A stretch of DNA of 35,346 nucleotides from Acidobacteriota bacterium (GTDB taxonomy: Bacteria > Acidobacteriota > Terriglobia > Bryobacterales > Bryobacteraceae). A program made the position numbers and the translations under genes. Positions 28,900 through 35,346 of this stretch are shown here, piece after piece. The stretch spans positions 1-35,346 of the forward strand of contig JACOTZ010000092.1 of the NCBI GenBank assembly GCA_016178155.1, read 5' to 3'. The notes under the pieces were generated by a model, which worked only from the letters and a program-made list of their open reading frames with translations, was not told the DNA's origin and ran no database searches. Position 1 is the first letter of the stretch, and every line of letters begins with the position of its first letter.

Positions 28900-29094
28900 A
28901 TGGAAGCCAGACTCGGGGCGCAGACTGAATACGAATTCCAGGGGCGCCGAGTATCGGCCCTGGGCTTGAGGCTGCGCGCAATACGCGAACAGATCGAGGT
29001 GGCGGCTGCGCGCGGTGAGACTAAACTTCTGAACCGTGAAGAGCTGGATCGCGAGCTGGAAAATCTAAGGTCTGATGATCCGGACCTTCATTGA
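28900..29094 (+). CDS. Putative antitoxin of a PIN-domain pair
   Basis: A 64-residue, strongly charged, mostly helical protein (LRLRAIREQIEVAAARG, NREELDRELENLRSDDPD). I do not recognise its family. It is called antitoxin because it directly precedes and overlaps, by 20 bases, a PIN-domain toxin gene. The start at 28900 is chosen because AAGGAAG sits just ahead; an in-frame ATG 30 bases upstream (28870) is the alternative. Confidence 0.68.
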   Translation: MEARLGAQTEYEFQGRRVSALGLRLRAIREQIEVAAARGETKLLNREELDRELENLRSDDPDLH

Positions 29095-29494
29095 TTCGGG
29101 CGTTCTCATCGCTGCTGCGCGAGCTGAACATGCCGAGTCCGAGCCGGCTCTTCGATTGCTGGAAGACCCAGGCCGCCGGATGCTTACGAGCATGTTCGTC
29201 CGGCTGGAGGTTTACCCGAAAACTGCCTTTCACGCGTACGCCCTCCAGAGGGCGTTTCTGAACGAATTTTTCATGGACCCTTCGCTGGAATGGGCCAGCG
29301 ATCTAAGTGGGCTTGTCAATTTGGCCATCAGCGAATCAGAGCGGCATGGTCTTGCCGCTATGGACGCACTACATGCCGCAGCCGCCCTGCTGCTCGGGGC
29401 AGAGGAGTTCGTCACCACCGAGAAGCCCGGCAAGCCAATCTATCGCGCCGATGGATTCCACGTTCTGCACATCTCGACTTTCCAATCGACCTAA
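29075..29494 (+). CDS. PIN-domain toxin (VapC-like)
   Basis: A 139-residue PIN-domain protein, typically an Mg-dependent ribonuclease cutting tRNA or rRNA. Acidic residues are in the expected places: FIDSGVLIAA (Asp 7), FVRLEVYP (Glu 45) and AAMDALHAAAALLLGA (Asp 97). The last site reads FVTTEKPG, with Glu where Asp is more common. It overlaps the small gene before it, which fits a toxin-antitoxin operon. A hairpin with a CGTTGCT/AGCAACG stem follows the stop. Confidence 0.82.
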   Translation: MIRTFIDSGVLIAAARAEHAESEPALRLLEDPGRRMLTSMFVRLEVYPKTAFHAYALQRAFLNEFFMDPSLEWASDLSGLVNLAISESERHGLAAMDALHAAAALLLGAEEFVTTEKPGKPIYRADGFHVLHISTFQST

Positions 29495-29508
29495 TTTCGA
29501 GCAGGATT

Positions 29509-29544
29509 CGTTGCTGGGACTCGGCTCGTGCTCCCGAAGCAACG
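29509..29544 (+). terminator. Hairpin after the PIN toxin gene
   Basis: The arms CGTTGCT and AGCAACG, with an inner GGGA/TCCC pairing, start 15 bases after the toxin stop. There is no T-run, so it is a possible weak terminator or an RNA-stabilising end. Confidence 0.35.
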
Positions 29545-29672
29545 TCAGGCTCCGGAGAACGGTGTTTTCGGGTGGGAGCCGCCAAATTTCGACATGGCGT
29601 GGCGCATGGCAGGCCGCGTACGGTTCGAAGCAGCCTATTCGCCAGAGGACGTTGTCTACGAACGATTGATGG

Positions 29673-29881
29673 ATGACCCTGCAATTCGGTGAACTCATCC
29701 TGATTCGAATGCAGTTTCACCAGACGAATGGAGCCAAAGTTCGTCCGGCAGCCAGGAAGGGAGCCATCGACAGTACAAGCATCCCGGCAAAAAGGGGCGT
29801 GTGACCATCGCCGGCCATCCTTCGATGGACCTGGACTCGAAGACGCAGAATAGTATCCTGAAACAAGCAGCAGGGCTGAAA
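29673..29881 (+). pseudogene. Degraded hicA toxin gene
   Basis: The last 40 or so codons before the hicB-like start read EGSHRQYKHPGKKGRVTIAG and then a typical HicA C-terminus (NSILKQAAGLK). That includes the active-site GSH motif and the family's usual tail. The expected N-terminal half is spread over other phases: KFVRQPGR appears in a neighbouring frame just upstream, so at least one frameshift has occurred. There is no stop in the HicA frame before the hicB start; one extra A near 29881 would explain the loss of a normal overlapping stop. The start coordinate is approximate. Confidence 0.65.
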
Positions 29882-30089
29882 ATGAGATATGCCGTTCTGT
29901 TTGAAAAGACCGAGGCCGGCTACAGCGCATGTGCCGGATCTGCCTGGATGCGTTGCTGCCGGAGCTACGATCGAGGAAACAACTGAGCTGATTCGCGGAG
30001 CCCTCCGAATGCACCTGGCTGGCATGATAGAGGACGGACAGCCTATTCCGGAACCGAAGACCATCGCGGAATACATCGTCACCGCCTAA
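29882..30089 (+). pseudogene. Frameshifted hicB antitoxin gene
   Basis: The first codons read MRYAVLFEKTEAGYSA, the normal start of HicB. The sequence then changes phase near 29929 and continues HVPDLPGCVAAGATIEETTE, followed by IRGALRMHLAGMIEDGQPIPEP, the normal rest of HicB, to a stop at 30089. A loss of two bases or gain of one at the joint explains it. As sequenced, the first frame ends after about 35 residues. It directly follows the hicA remnant, in the order hicA-hicB, opposite to the intact pair at the left edge. Confidence 0.72.
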
Positions 30090-30110
30090 ATCACCCACCA
30101 CCACTCGTCA

Positions 30111-32375
30111 TTACCGCGTAGCAACCCAAATAACTATCGGCTCACGAGCTGGAATACCCGCCACTATAGGCACGACCTCGAAAAATCCGGTACTCGTTTG
30201 CTGAAGCTGAACCTGAACCTGAGCAACTCCAGAGACGGCACCAGGCGAAGTAGTTGTGGAAAGAATACCTGCTCCCGTTGCACCCGGAGTGATTTCGACA
30301 GGTGGGCCAGGGATAATGGCTCCGGTTGCTTGCAGAGGTTCAGTTGGCCCCAAACCATTCATAAAGATTGTCACCGTGGAACCAGGCTGCGCTCCATGCG
30401 AGCAGGTGTTCAAAGTTCCATCGGCGTTGAGCGCCAGCGCATGTTGAGCGTGGCTGACGCCAATGCCACAGTAGAAATGGCCCGGTACGTCCGAGAGGAG
30501 GGCATCCGGCGAGAGAAAGACGCTTGGCTGCCGCTGAACTACAGGCAACGTTTTCCTCTCCATCAATCCTACACCCGGACTGACCACCTGCATCTCAACT
30601 GAATCCTGCCCGGCAATCTCATACGGCACCTGAATATTGATCTGCTTGCCCGAGGTGTACAGCACCGGCGCGACAATGCCATTAAATGTTATACTGACGC
30701 CTCGGAACGAGGAGGCGCTCCCGCCGGGAGGAACAGCGGCGCGAGAGGGCGCAATACGTGGACCGAAAATGCTGAGGACCTGTCCGGGAGCAACTCTTGT
30801 AAGCTGCACGTTGTCGGCAGGGTCGGTCAAGCAAGCCAGGTGCTCAGATCCAAAAAGATCAACCCTTGCAGCCATACCGTTGCTGCCGGCGGCGATCACG
30901 CTTCCGTCAGGCCTCACAGCCAGGGCCCAGGCGCTTGACGAAGTGCTCTGAGTATCAGGAAAACACGATGCGTACGTGCATGCCGGCGCCCCATAGATCA
31001 GTTGCGACGGGCTCAGGTTCGCGCCATCTGGGCTCAATCGGGCAACGAAACCGACACCCTGGGTGACAGCCGGTCCACAGCCAGCCGGGGCCGACGCGGA
31101 TAAACCCGGCAGGTCGTTCGAATTCGCCTGGCCGGTGATGTAGATATAACCATGATCTACGGTCATATCCGAAATCGCGTCTCGAACCGACCCGCCGAAA
31201 AAAGTGGACCAAATCAGGCCCGTACCGGTGGCATTGAGCTTCGTAATGTAACCGGTTGAGGGTGGCGGGTCAACCCGTCCTCTATCGGAAGGCAGGCTTG
31301 GCGGTGCTGGCGCATTGGCTACGTACACCGTCTGCAATGCCTGTGCTGTGATCGGATAATCGGCTGAGTTGGTGGTGCCCGCAATGATCGCGTTACCGGC
31401 AGCGTCTACAGCGATGCCGGCAGGCGTCGCTCCAAACGAACCGGTTACGAAAGTGGCATAGCCGAGTTTCGTCGCAGTCGGGTTGAGTTTTTCCACGAAT
31501 TGGTAGCTACACGGCAGGTAAACAATACCGCTGCCACGGCATACTTTGACTTGCGCGCTATCCTGAAACGCGCCAGGACTGGTTTGCAACGGCACGTTCC
31601 CTCCGATCGGCCCGGTCGCTGCGGCAGCGGTGTAGATATTCCCCTGCGGATCAAGTGCCAGGACTGTACCGCCGTATGCGAGTGTTGCGAACACAAGTTT
31701 GCTCAGGCCAGGGTCGAATTTCGCCAAGAAGAAGCCGTTGCCGGAGCCAGTGTCGCCAGGCGTAGTTGGAAACCCATCGGCGGATGACGTTCCCGTGAGA
31801 TACACCTCGCCCGTATTGGCGATCGCCAACGCACGGCCGGACGTCCGCGCGCTGCCGCCGAAATAGGTTGCGGATTGGACTTGTCCTTCAGGGGACAGCT
31901 TGGCAAGGAACGCCTGGCCGCCGTTCGCTGTTCCCAGTGCTGGCTGCAGTGCGCCCGAGGTTATTGGAAAATTGTTCGATAACGTGAAGCCCGCGACGTA
32001 AACGGATCCATCTGTCCCCAGCGCAATCGCCCTCGCAATATCGTCCGCGGAACCAGACAGGACGGTTTTGTAGAGCTGCGATCCGTCTGCCGAGAGCTTC
32101 GCCACGAACGCATCGGTGAGATTGCCCGTTTTGGCATCGCCCGGCGTCACCGAACCGGCAATGTAGATGTTGCCGGCGTTATCGATCCGAATCGCTCCGA
32201 GATGTGTGCCGTCGGGCTGCCGAGGAAATAGCCTCACCTGTCCGGCGAATGCCGGGATCACCAACAACGTACATAGTGCGTACTCCATAGAGGATGCGCC
32301 CCAGCGCACAAAGAAACGACGATGCGATCGATTAGACGCAGAACTCTTGTAGAGACCACTCGAACGCAGCTTCAC
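30111..32375 (-). CDS. Secreted beta-propeller (SBBP) protein with TIGR03437-type C-terminus
   Basis: A 754-residue protein. A hydrophobic signal-like segment (MEYALCTLLVIPAFA) starts at residue 30. Residues of about 45-520 are SBBP repeats, e.g. IRIDNAGNIYIAGS, IALGTDGSVYVAGFT and IAVDAAGNAIIAGTT, spaced as in a multi-bladed propeller. From about 535 to the end is the domain abundant in Solibacter-type genomes: FNGIVAPVLYTSGKQINIQV, then MNGLGPTEP. The GTG start at 32375 overlaps the stop of the upstream gene (GTGA), suggesting coupling; a start at residue 30 (32288) would give a more usual signal peptide. The role is unknown, probably surface or extracellular binding. Confidence 0.82.
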   Translation of the reverse strand: MKLRSSGLYKSSASNRSHRRFFVRWGASSMEYALCTLLVIPAFAGQVRLFPRQPDGTHLGAIRIDNAGNIYIAGSVTPGDAKTGNLTDAFVAKLSADGSQLYKTVLSGSADDIARAIALGTDGSVYVAGFTLSNNFPITSGALQPALGTANGGQAFLAKLSPEGQVQSATYFGGSARTSGRALAIANTGEVYLTGTSSADGFPTTPGDTGSGNGFFLAKFDPGLSKLVFATLAYGGTVLALDPQGNIYTAAAATGPIGGNVPLQTSPGAFQDSAQVKVCRGSGIVYLPCSYQFVEKLNPTATKLGYATFVTGSFGATPAGIAVDAAGNAIIAGTTNSADYPITAQALQTVYVANAPAPPSLPSDRGRVDPPPSTGYITKLNATGTGLIWSTFFGGSVRDAISDMTVDHGYIYITGQANSNDLPGLSASAPAGCGPAVTQGVGFVARLSPDGANLSPSQLIYGAPACTYASCFPDTQSTSSSAWALAVRPDGSVIAAGSNGMAARVDLFGSEHLACLTDPADNVQLTRVAPGQVLSIFGPRIAPSRAAVPPGGSASSFRGVSITFNGIVAPVLYTSGKQINIQVPYEIAGQDSVEMQVVSPGVGLMERKTLPVVQRQPSVFLSPDALLSDVPGHFYCGIGVSHAQHALALNADGTLNTCSHGAQPGSTVTIFMNGLGPTEPLQATGAIIPGPPVEITPGATGAGILSTTTSPGAVSGVAQVQVQLQQTSTGFFEVVPIVAGIPAREPIVIWVATR

Positions 32376-33323
32376 TGCGCTATCTCAACAGATGTTACGG
32401 AAAGCTGGATGCCCGACGAAGTCAATGCGTCATTGGGATCGGTCCGTTGCGTCCCCAAGGTGACGTATCCATTCATCCTGGATGTCGTTGCTCCGTAGTT
32501 TACACCTCCAGATGAAGTATCAACATTGAAGGCGGTTATCTGCGTCGAATATGTCGAATCCCAAACCTCAACCCTGAACTTGTACGTTGAATCCCAGCCC
32601 GCCCAGAACAGATAGCCGTTGAAGTAGTACGTCGTTCCCGTTGTCAAGTTAGTAATTTCCGTCGGGAAAAAGTATTCGGATACCAAAGGAGCGGTGCTCG
32701 GGTCCTCAGTGGCGTTCGGCGCTCGGCTCGTCCGGCACCAGGGATAGTTCGAATTGTCGTAGATGCTGCAGTTTGAGTTGGTTGACCAGTAGAAGTAAGT
32801 CTTGTCGAGAGATGCACCGGGACTCATTTGACGATAGAAGCCAAACTCTCTCTCGCCGGCCCAATCCGCCCGCTCACCAAAGTAAATGGCTTCATACATG
32901 TTCCCCGAAGACCCGCTCACCGTCCCTGAGAACGCCGCTTTCGGGCGGATACCAATGACCGCAGATTTTTGAGAACTCGTCTGGCCGTAGGAAGGTTGCC
33001 GAACTGGGTTGTTACCGGTTGCATCATATGCGGTATATACCCCTAGCGAAACCGAGTAATAGAACCACCAAGGCGGAGTAGCGGAAGAATTTCCAGCCAG
33101 TAGGGTATGTTTGCGTGTCTGCCGAACCAGTCTTGGTGTTGGGATAGGCGAACGGAGACTGTATTGAAGTCACCGTGGTACGGCTCGTGCTATTATTTAT
33201 GAAAGAAAACGCTTGGCTGTTCTCTCCGCTCATTATCGCGGTATAAGTCTGCGCAGACACGTTCACACCAAAACCCAAGAATGCAACCGTCGCCAGAGCA
33301 ATCCGAATTGGTTTCGGCTTCAT
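32372..33323 (-). pseudogene. Secreted hypothetical protein, split by a one-base frameshift
   Basis: The first part starts at 33323 with a clear signal peptide (IRIALATVAFLGFGVNVSAQ) after GGAG, and runs to about 33097 (TYPTGW). There the phase changes. The other frame goes on as NSSATPPWWFYYSVSLGVYT and leads without interruption into the frame ending at 32372. Removing one A of the AAA near the joint restores a single protein of about 316 residues, rich in aromatic, Ser and Thr residues and with paired cysteines (NSNCSIYDNSNYPWC). It has no family I recognise. As sequenced, the first frame ends at 33024. It could be a sequencing error, a real inactivation or a slippery site. Its stop overlaps the start of the propeller gene. 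Confidence 0.72.
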
Positions 33324-33364
33324 AAGTGTAATCTCCTATCGTGAGGGATCAAATATCAAACGGC

Positions 33365-34079
33365 CTATTTTGCGCGCAGAGTGAATACGGCTAGAAACTC
33401 ATCACTGCCATAAGTGGCCGGCATGGGAATCGGGGCGTTGGATAGGTAGGCGTTCCCATTCGCATCGAAGAGTTGAGCGCGGATGCTGCTCATGCCGAGA
33501 TTCCATCTCATACTCGTCGGGATAACGGTGGCTGCTTCGACCGCATTAGAGACGGTCGTTGAAGGTACAATTTGAAGGGGGATGCGCGTGCGGGTGATGC
33601 CTTCGTCGGCAAAAACGTGCAGGAGGAGGGGATCGGGAACGGCTAGCGTGCCTAGGGGAGAGCGAAGAAGCCCGTCGGCGTCGATAACCCTTAATCGCAT
33701 TCGAATTCCGACCGGCGCAGTCATGCGTACTGCAGGCATATTAACTCCAGCCTTGACTTCAATGGGTTTGGAGAACCTGCAGGAGTCTGCATAGTTGCCC
33801 GTCGCGGCAGAGCACAACCGGTACGTATATCCCGCCGTGGCAGCCACGGTAAATCGTCCGTCAGATCCCGTTCTCGTTTCGATGACCCTAACAGGCCTCG
33901 TTGAAGACGTTGCGGTTATCTTTACTTGAGACAGGGGCTGGAGCGAATCTTCGGTAAGTAGCTGCCCGGGTAAGTAGCTGCCCGACTAAAGTGACGGTTT
34001 GCGCGCTGACGTGTGGGCAGATGAACAGGAGAGTGACGGCCAGGGAGGCGCGGGATGGTGGGACACGGTTGATGAGCAT
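33365..34079 (-). pseudogene. Secreted carboxypeptidase-regulatory-like protein, broken by a 16-base duplication
   Basis: The N-terminus (start 34079) has a signal peptide (LAVTLLFICPHVSAQ) and then VTLVGQLLT. The sequence then repeats 16 bases exactly (33953-33984), shifting the phase; the original frame reaches a stop at 33888. With one repeat unit removed the protein reads VGQLLTEDSLQPLSQVKITA and continues TGSDGRFTVAATAGYTYRL, a typical CarboxypepD_reg-like or Cna_B-like beta-sandwich, to the stop at 33365 (about 232 residues). The region after the duplication is intact. It lies 41 bases before the next secreted-protein gene and is first in that set, behind a good promoter. Confidence 0.75.
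33953..33984. repeat. Perfect 16-base tandem duplication inside a coding region
   Basis: The unit GGTAAGTAGCTGCCCG occurs twice head to tail (33953-33968 and 33969-33984). As 16 is not a multiple of three, it shifts the reading frame of the minus-strand gene; deleting one unit restores it. Confidence 0.95.
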
Positions 34080-34284
34080 TCTTCGTTCTCTAGATTTAAG
34101 AGTGGTAAAAAAAATCGCTGGTGCAAGACTGTTTACGTCGAGGATTATCCAATCGTACTACAAGTTTTAGAACAAGTCAACAAAAAAAACCAGCCGTATC
34201 TTCCCCTACCAGAGAGCGCCAAGGCCGTTATTTCCCGCTAGTCCGGCATTTTTGGCAGGCGCGACGGACGGCTCCACTCGACGC
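34080..34284. other. AT-rich leader and spacer
   Basis: Upstream of the secreted-protein set. It is clearly richer in A/T than the rest of the window and includes two runs of eight A. It holds the promoter listed separately. A plus-strand open frame across it (33999-34241) starts inside the antisense of a signal peptide and has no family character, so I do not call it a gene. Confidence 0.35.
34152..34180 (-). promoter_or_regulatory. Promoter of the secreted-protein gene set
   Basis: On the minus strand TTGACT (34175-34180), exactly 17 bases and TACGAT (34152-34157) match the housekeeping consensus well. The expected transcript start lies about 65 bases before the ATG at 34079. Confidence 0.6.
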
Positions 34285-34336
34285 GGTATAAGGTTCTGGA
34301 CAACTACCCCGGTATAAGGTTCTGGACAACTACCCC
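34285..34336. repeat. Perfect 26-base tandem duplication
   Basis: Two identical 26-base units (34285-34310, 34311-34336) each begin GGTATAAGGTTCTGGACAAC. The sequence is non-coding and lies between the secreted-protein promoter and the argF copy. It could be the end of a lost mobile element or a slipped-strand duplication. Confidence 0.92.
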
Positions 34337-34371
34337 AGCGCCCGCGAGTCGGGTTGGGTGCCTTAAAAGCA

Positions 34372-34557
34372 TTACAGCAGTAGCACTTGTAGGATCTGGA
34401 GCGGACGGCGGCCATGCAGCGCCTTGCCGTAGCGCTCCGGCGTGCGCTTGACCTTGTGCGTCAGGTCGAGGACAGAGTTGAGCTCATCGACCGACAGGTC
34501 GAGATCCTGCGTCAGGTCCTGGGCCTGCCAGGCGGGTCTGGGTGAAGTTGCCGCCAT
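34372..34557 (-). pseudogene. Truncated duplicate of the argF 5' end
   Basis: The frame starts ATG at 34557 and reads MAATSPRPAWQAQDLTQDLD and on, with nearly all of the first 50 residues identical to argF in this window. Similarity ends exactly after the codons for Gly-Arg at 34408, and 11 unrelated codons follow before a stop. All catalytic parts of the enzyme are missing. If translated it would give a 61-residue peptide, but it cannot be an ornithine carbamoyltransferase. Confidence 0.88.
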
Positions 34558-34635
34558 TGCGCACCTATGAATGTTTATTCAGTCTACTGAATAATTACAC
34601 ATTCTGGGCACCGGATGCAAGTCCGCCCGGTGGGT
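34408..34635 (-). repeat. Second copy of the argF promoter-operator-start region
   Basis: About 228 bases are a diverged copy of 28580 to about 28812. The copy includes 150 bases of coding sequence, the leader (with four bases missing between start codon and operator), both ARG boxes and the -35/-10 elements. Differences are scattered single bases, several of them silent, so the copy is not brand new. The right boundary is approximate. Confidence 0.9.
34566..34602 (-). promoter_or_regulatory. ARG boxes in the displaced argF copy
   Basis: Box 1 (34566-34583) is TATGAATGTTTATTCAGT and box 2 (34585-34602) is TACTGAATAATTACACAT. Both half-site cores are kept, and box 2 is closer to the enterobacterial ARG box in its AATTACACAT part than the argF original. 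TTGCAT (34615-34620), 18 bases and AATTAT (34591-34596) would be the matching promoter. Confidence 0.8.
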
Positions 34636-34949
34636 CGAGGCGGTCCGGCGCCCAAGTTGGCAGGGCGGCGGCTCCAGGGGGCAAGGAAGCTGCACCTGCT
34701 TGGGGTCGTCTGCGGAGCGTTCCAGACAGCGAGCGGGCGCGTGAGCCAGGCGCGCAGCTCTGCTGCTTTCGAGGCTGCGCCGCCCGCGCCTGCGTCCCTG
34801 CGTTCTCGTTTGCGGCGAGACCGAACGGTGCGTCAGCGCTGCATTGTCTACAGTTCGCTGGAGACTCGGCCGCGAGACCCGGCTTGCGCGGGCGGCCTCT
34901 AGGTCGCGGCGAGCAGCGCATCAATGACTTCGGCCAGGCCGGAAAGCCT
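34636..34949. other. GC-rich stretch with no supported gene
   Basis: About 310 bases between the argF copy and the RHS-like remnant. Frames are open on both strands but show no family character. On the minus strand a short frame ends GLAEVIDALLAAT before a stop at about 34900; it looks like a natural protein end but is too short to name. It is probably more gene debris. Confidence 0.3.
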
Positions 34950-35190
34950 TTATCGCGTGCGCAGGTGTGCGGCCTCGACCAGCCGGTTCTCGATATCGTA
35001 GGTCGCGTCAGGTTCGGCATCGTCGTCAGGTTCCCGTTCGCGTCATAGCCGTAGCCCGCCGAAATAATGCGGTTCGTCGCTGTGTTGTAGTTCAGCACCA
35101 ACGGCGGCGGCGCGCTCCCTTTCGTCACCGCCGTCGCCGTCCGGTCAACCGCGATTTCTGCCTCGCCGCCCTCCGCTCCATGAGCGGCAT
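34950..35190 (-). pseudogene. RHS/YD-repeat protein fragment, frameshifted
   Basis: On the minus strand the frame reads AVDRTATAVTKGSAP, then LNYNTATNRIISAGYGYDAN and GNLTTM, which is a YD (RHS) repeat. Near 35020 the phase changes and the sequence continues DATYDIENRLVEAAHLRTR to a stop at 34950, again typical of RHS proteins. No complete RHS core or toxin tip is present. The upstream limit is uncertain because the sequence beyond about 35185 belongs to other fragments. Confidence 0.6.
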
Positions 35191-35233
35191 CACCGTCCCC
35201 AAGCCCGACGGAGCCTTCTATTTATTTCCCCGG
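35160..35233 (+). pseudogene. Fragment resembling an aminotransferase C-terminal segment
   Basis: On the plus strand about 25 codons read LAALRSMSGITVPKPDGAFY and then LFP, the motif near the C-terminal domain of class I/II PLP-dependent aminotransferases of the AspB type. Continuing codons are the antisense of the next fragment and lose the similarity. It is very short, so chance is possible, but the GAFYLFP motif is specific. Confidence 0.4.
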
Positions 35234-35346
35234 ATGGCCGGAGTCTCCGACGGCCCGAAAGCGGAGTTCGAAACGAACACCCAGTAGTCGCTCAGGCGCT
35301 CGCTGCAGCAATCCGTCCGGTTCCAGATCTCGATCCGGCTGATCGT
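35218..35346 (-). pseudogene. F5/8 type C (discoidin/fucolectin-like) domain fragment, cut by window edge
   Basis: The minus strand, entering from the right edge, reads ISRIEIWNRTDCCSERLSDY and WVFVSNSAFG, characteristic of fucolectin-like carbohydrate-binding domains. It ends at a TAG at 35218 soon after ETPAIRGN, where the similarity stops. The rest of the gene lies outside the window; it may be a truncated C-terminus rather than a dead gene. Confidence 0.55.

Noticed and set aside
33999-34241. An 80-codon plus-strand frame across the secreted-set promoter
   Set aside because: It begins inside the antisense of a signal peptide, has no ribosome binding site and no recognisable family, and covers a convincing minus-strand promoter.

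Overview
The window looks like chromosomal DNA from a soil Acidobacterium, most likely of the Solibacter/Bryobacter type. It is GC-rich. It encodes a secreted beta-propeller protein with the C-terminal domain that is very common in that group (TIGR03437-like), a giant cyclic-glucan synthase and a Tat-exported sulfatase. This assignment comes from protein character only; no rRNA is present.

Layout. (1) 1-740: a HicB/HicA toxin-antitoxin pair and two look-alike hairpins. (2) 740-12638, minus strand: an apparent operon running from a 3010-residue cyclic beta-1,2-glucan synthase through a small unknown protein and a zinc alcohol dehydrogenase to an HlyD-type adaptor; the last three genes are joined by 1-4 base overlaps. 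(3) 12841-12998: tRNA-Thr and tRNA-Gly. (4) 13161-16038, minus: sulfatase, SRPBCC protein and Cu/Zn superoxide dismutase, with a 164-base nested inverted-repeat element between the first two. (5) 16204-19914: SMC. (6) 20420-23302: a secreted DUF3604/PHP-type protein, divergent from an alpha/beta hydrolase at 23426-24289. (7) 24359-28729, minus: an arginine operon argF - argGH - argR - DUF4440 protein. Argininosuccinate synthase and lyase are one continuous 835-residue frame, and two ARG boxes lie before argF, so the operon should be controlled by the ArgR it encodes.

From about 28.9 kb to the right edge the window is accessory and decaying. It holds a PIN-domain toxin-antitoxin pair, a frameshifted hicA-hicB pair, and a three-gene minus-strand set of secreted proteins with a good promoter. 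Two of those three genes are frameshifted, one by a 16-base tandem duplication. Next come a 26-base tandem duplication and a second copy of the argF promoter, both ARG boxes and the first 50 argF codons. The edge itself is a patchwork of RHS-like, aminotransferase-like and F5/8-type-C-like fragments.

The most interesting points are the displaced argF control region (a possible ArgR decoy), the ArgG-ArgH fusion whose junction merges the end of one enzyme with the start of the other, the exact 16-base duplication that breaks a secreted-protein gene and could be reversible, and the nested hairpin element near 14.7 kb.
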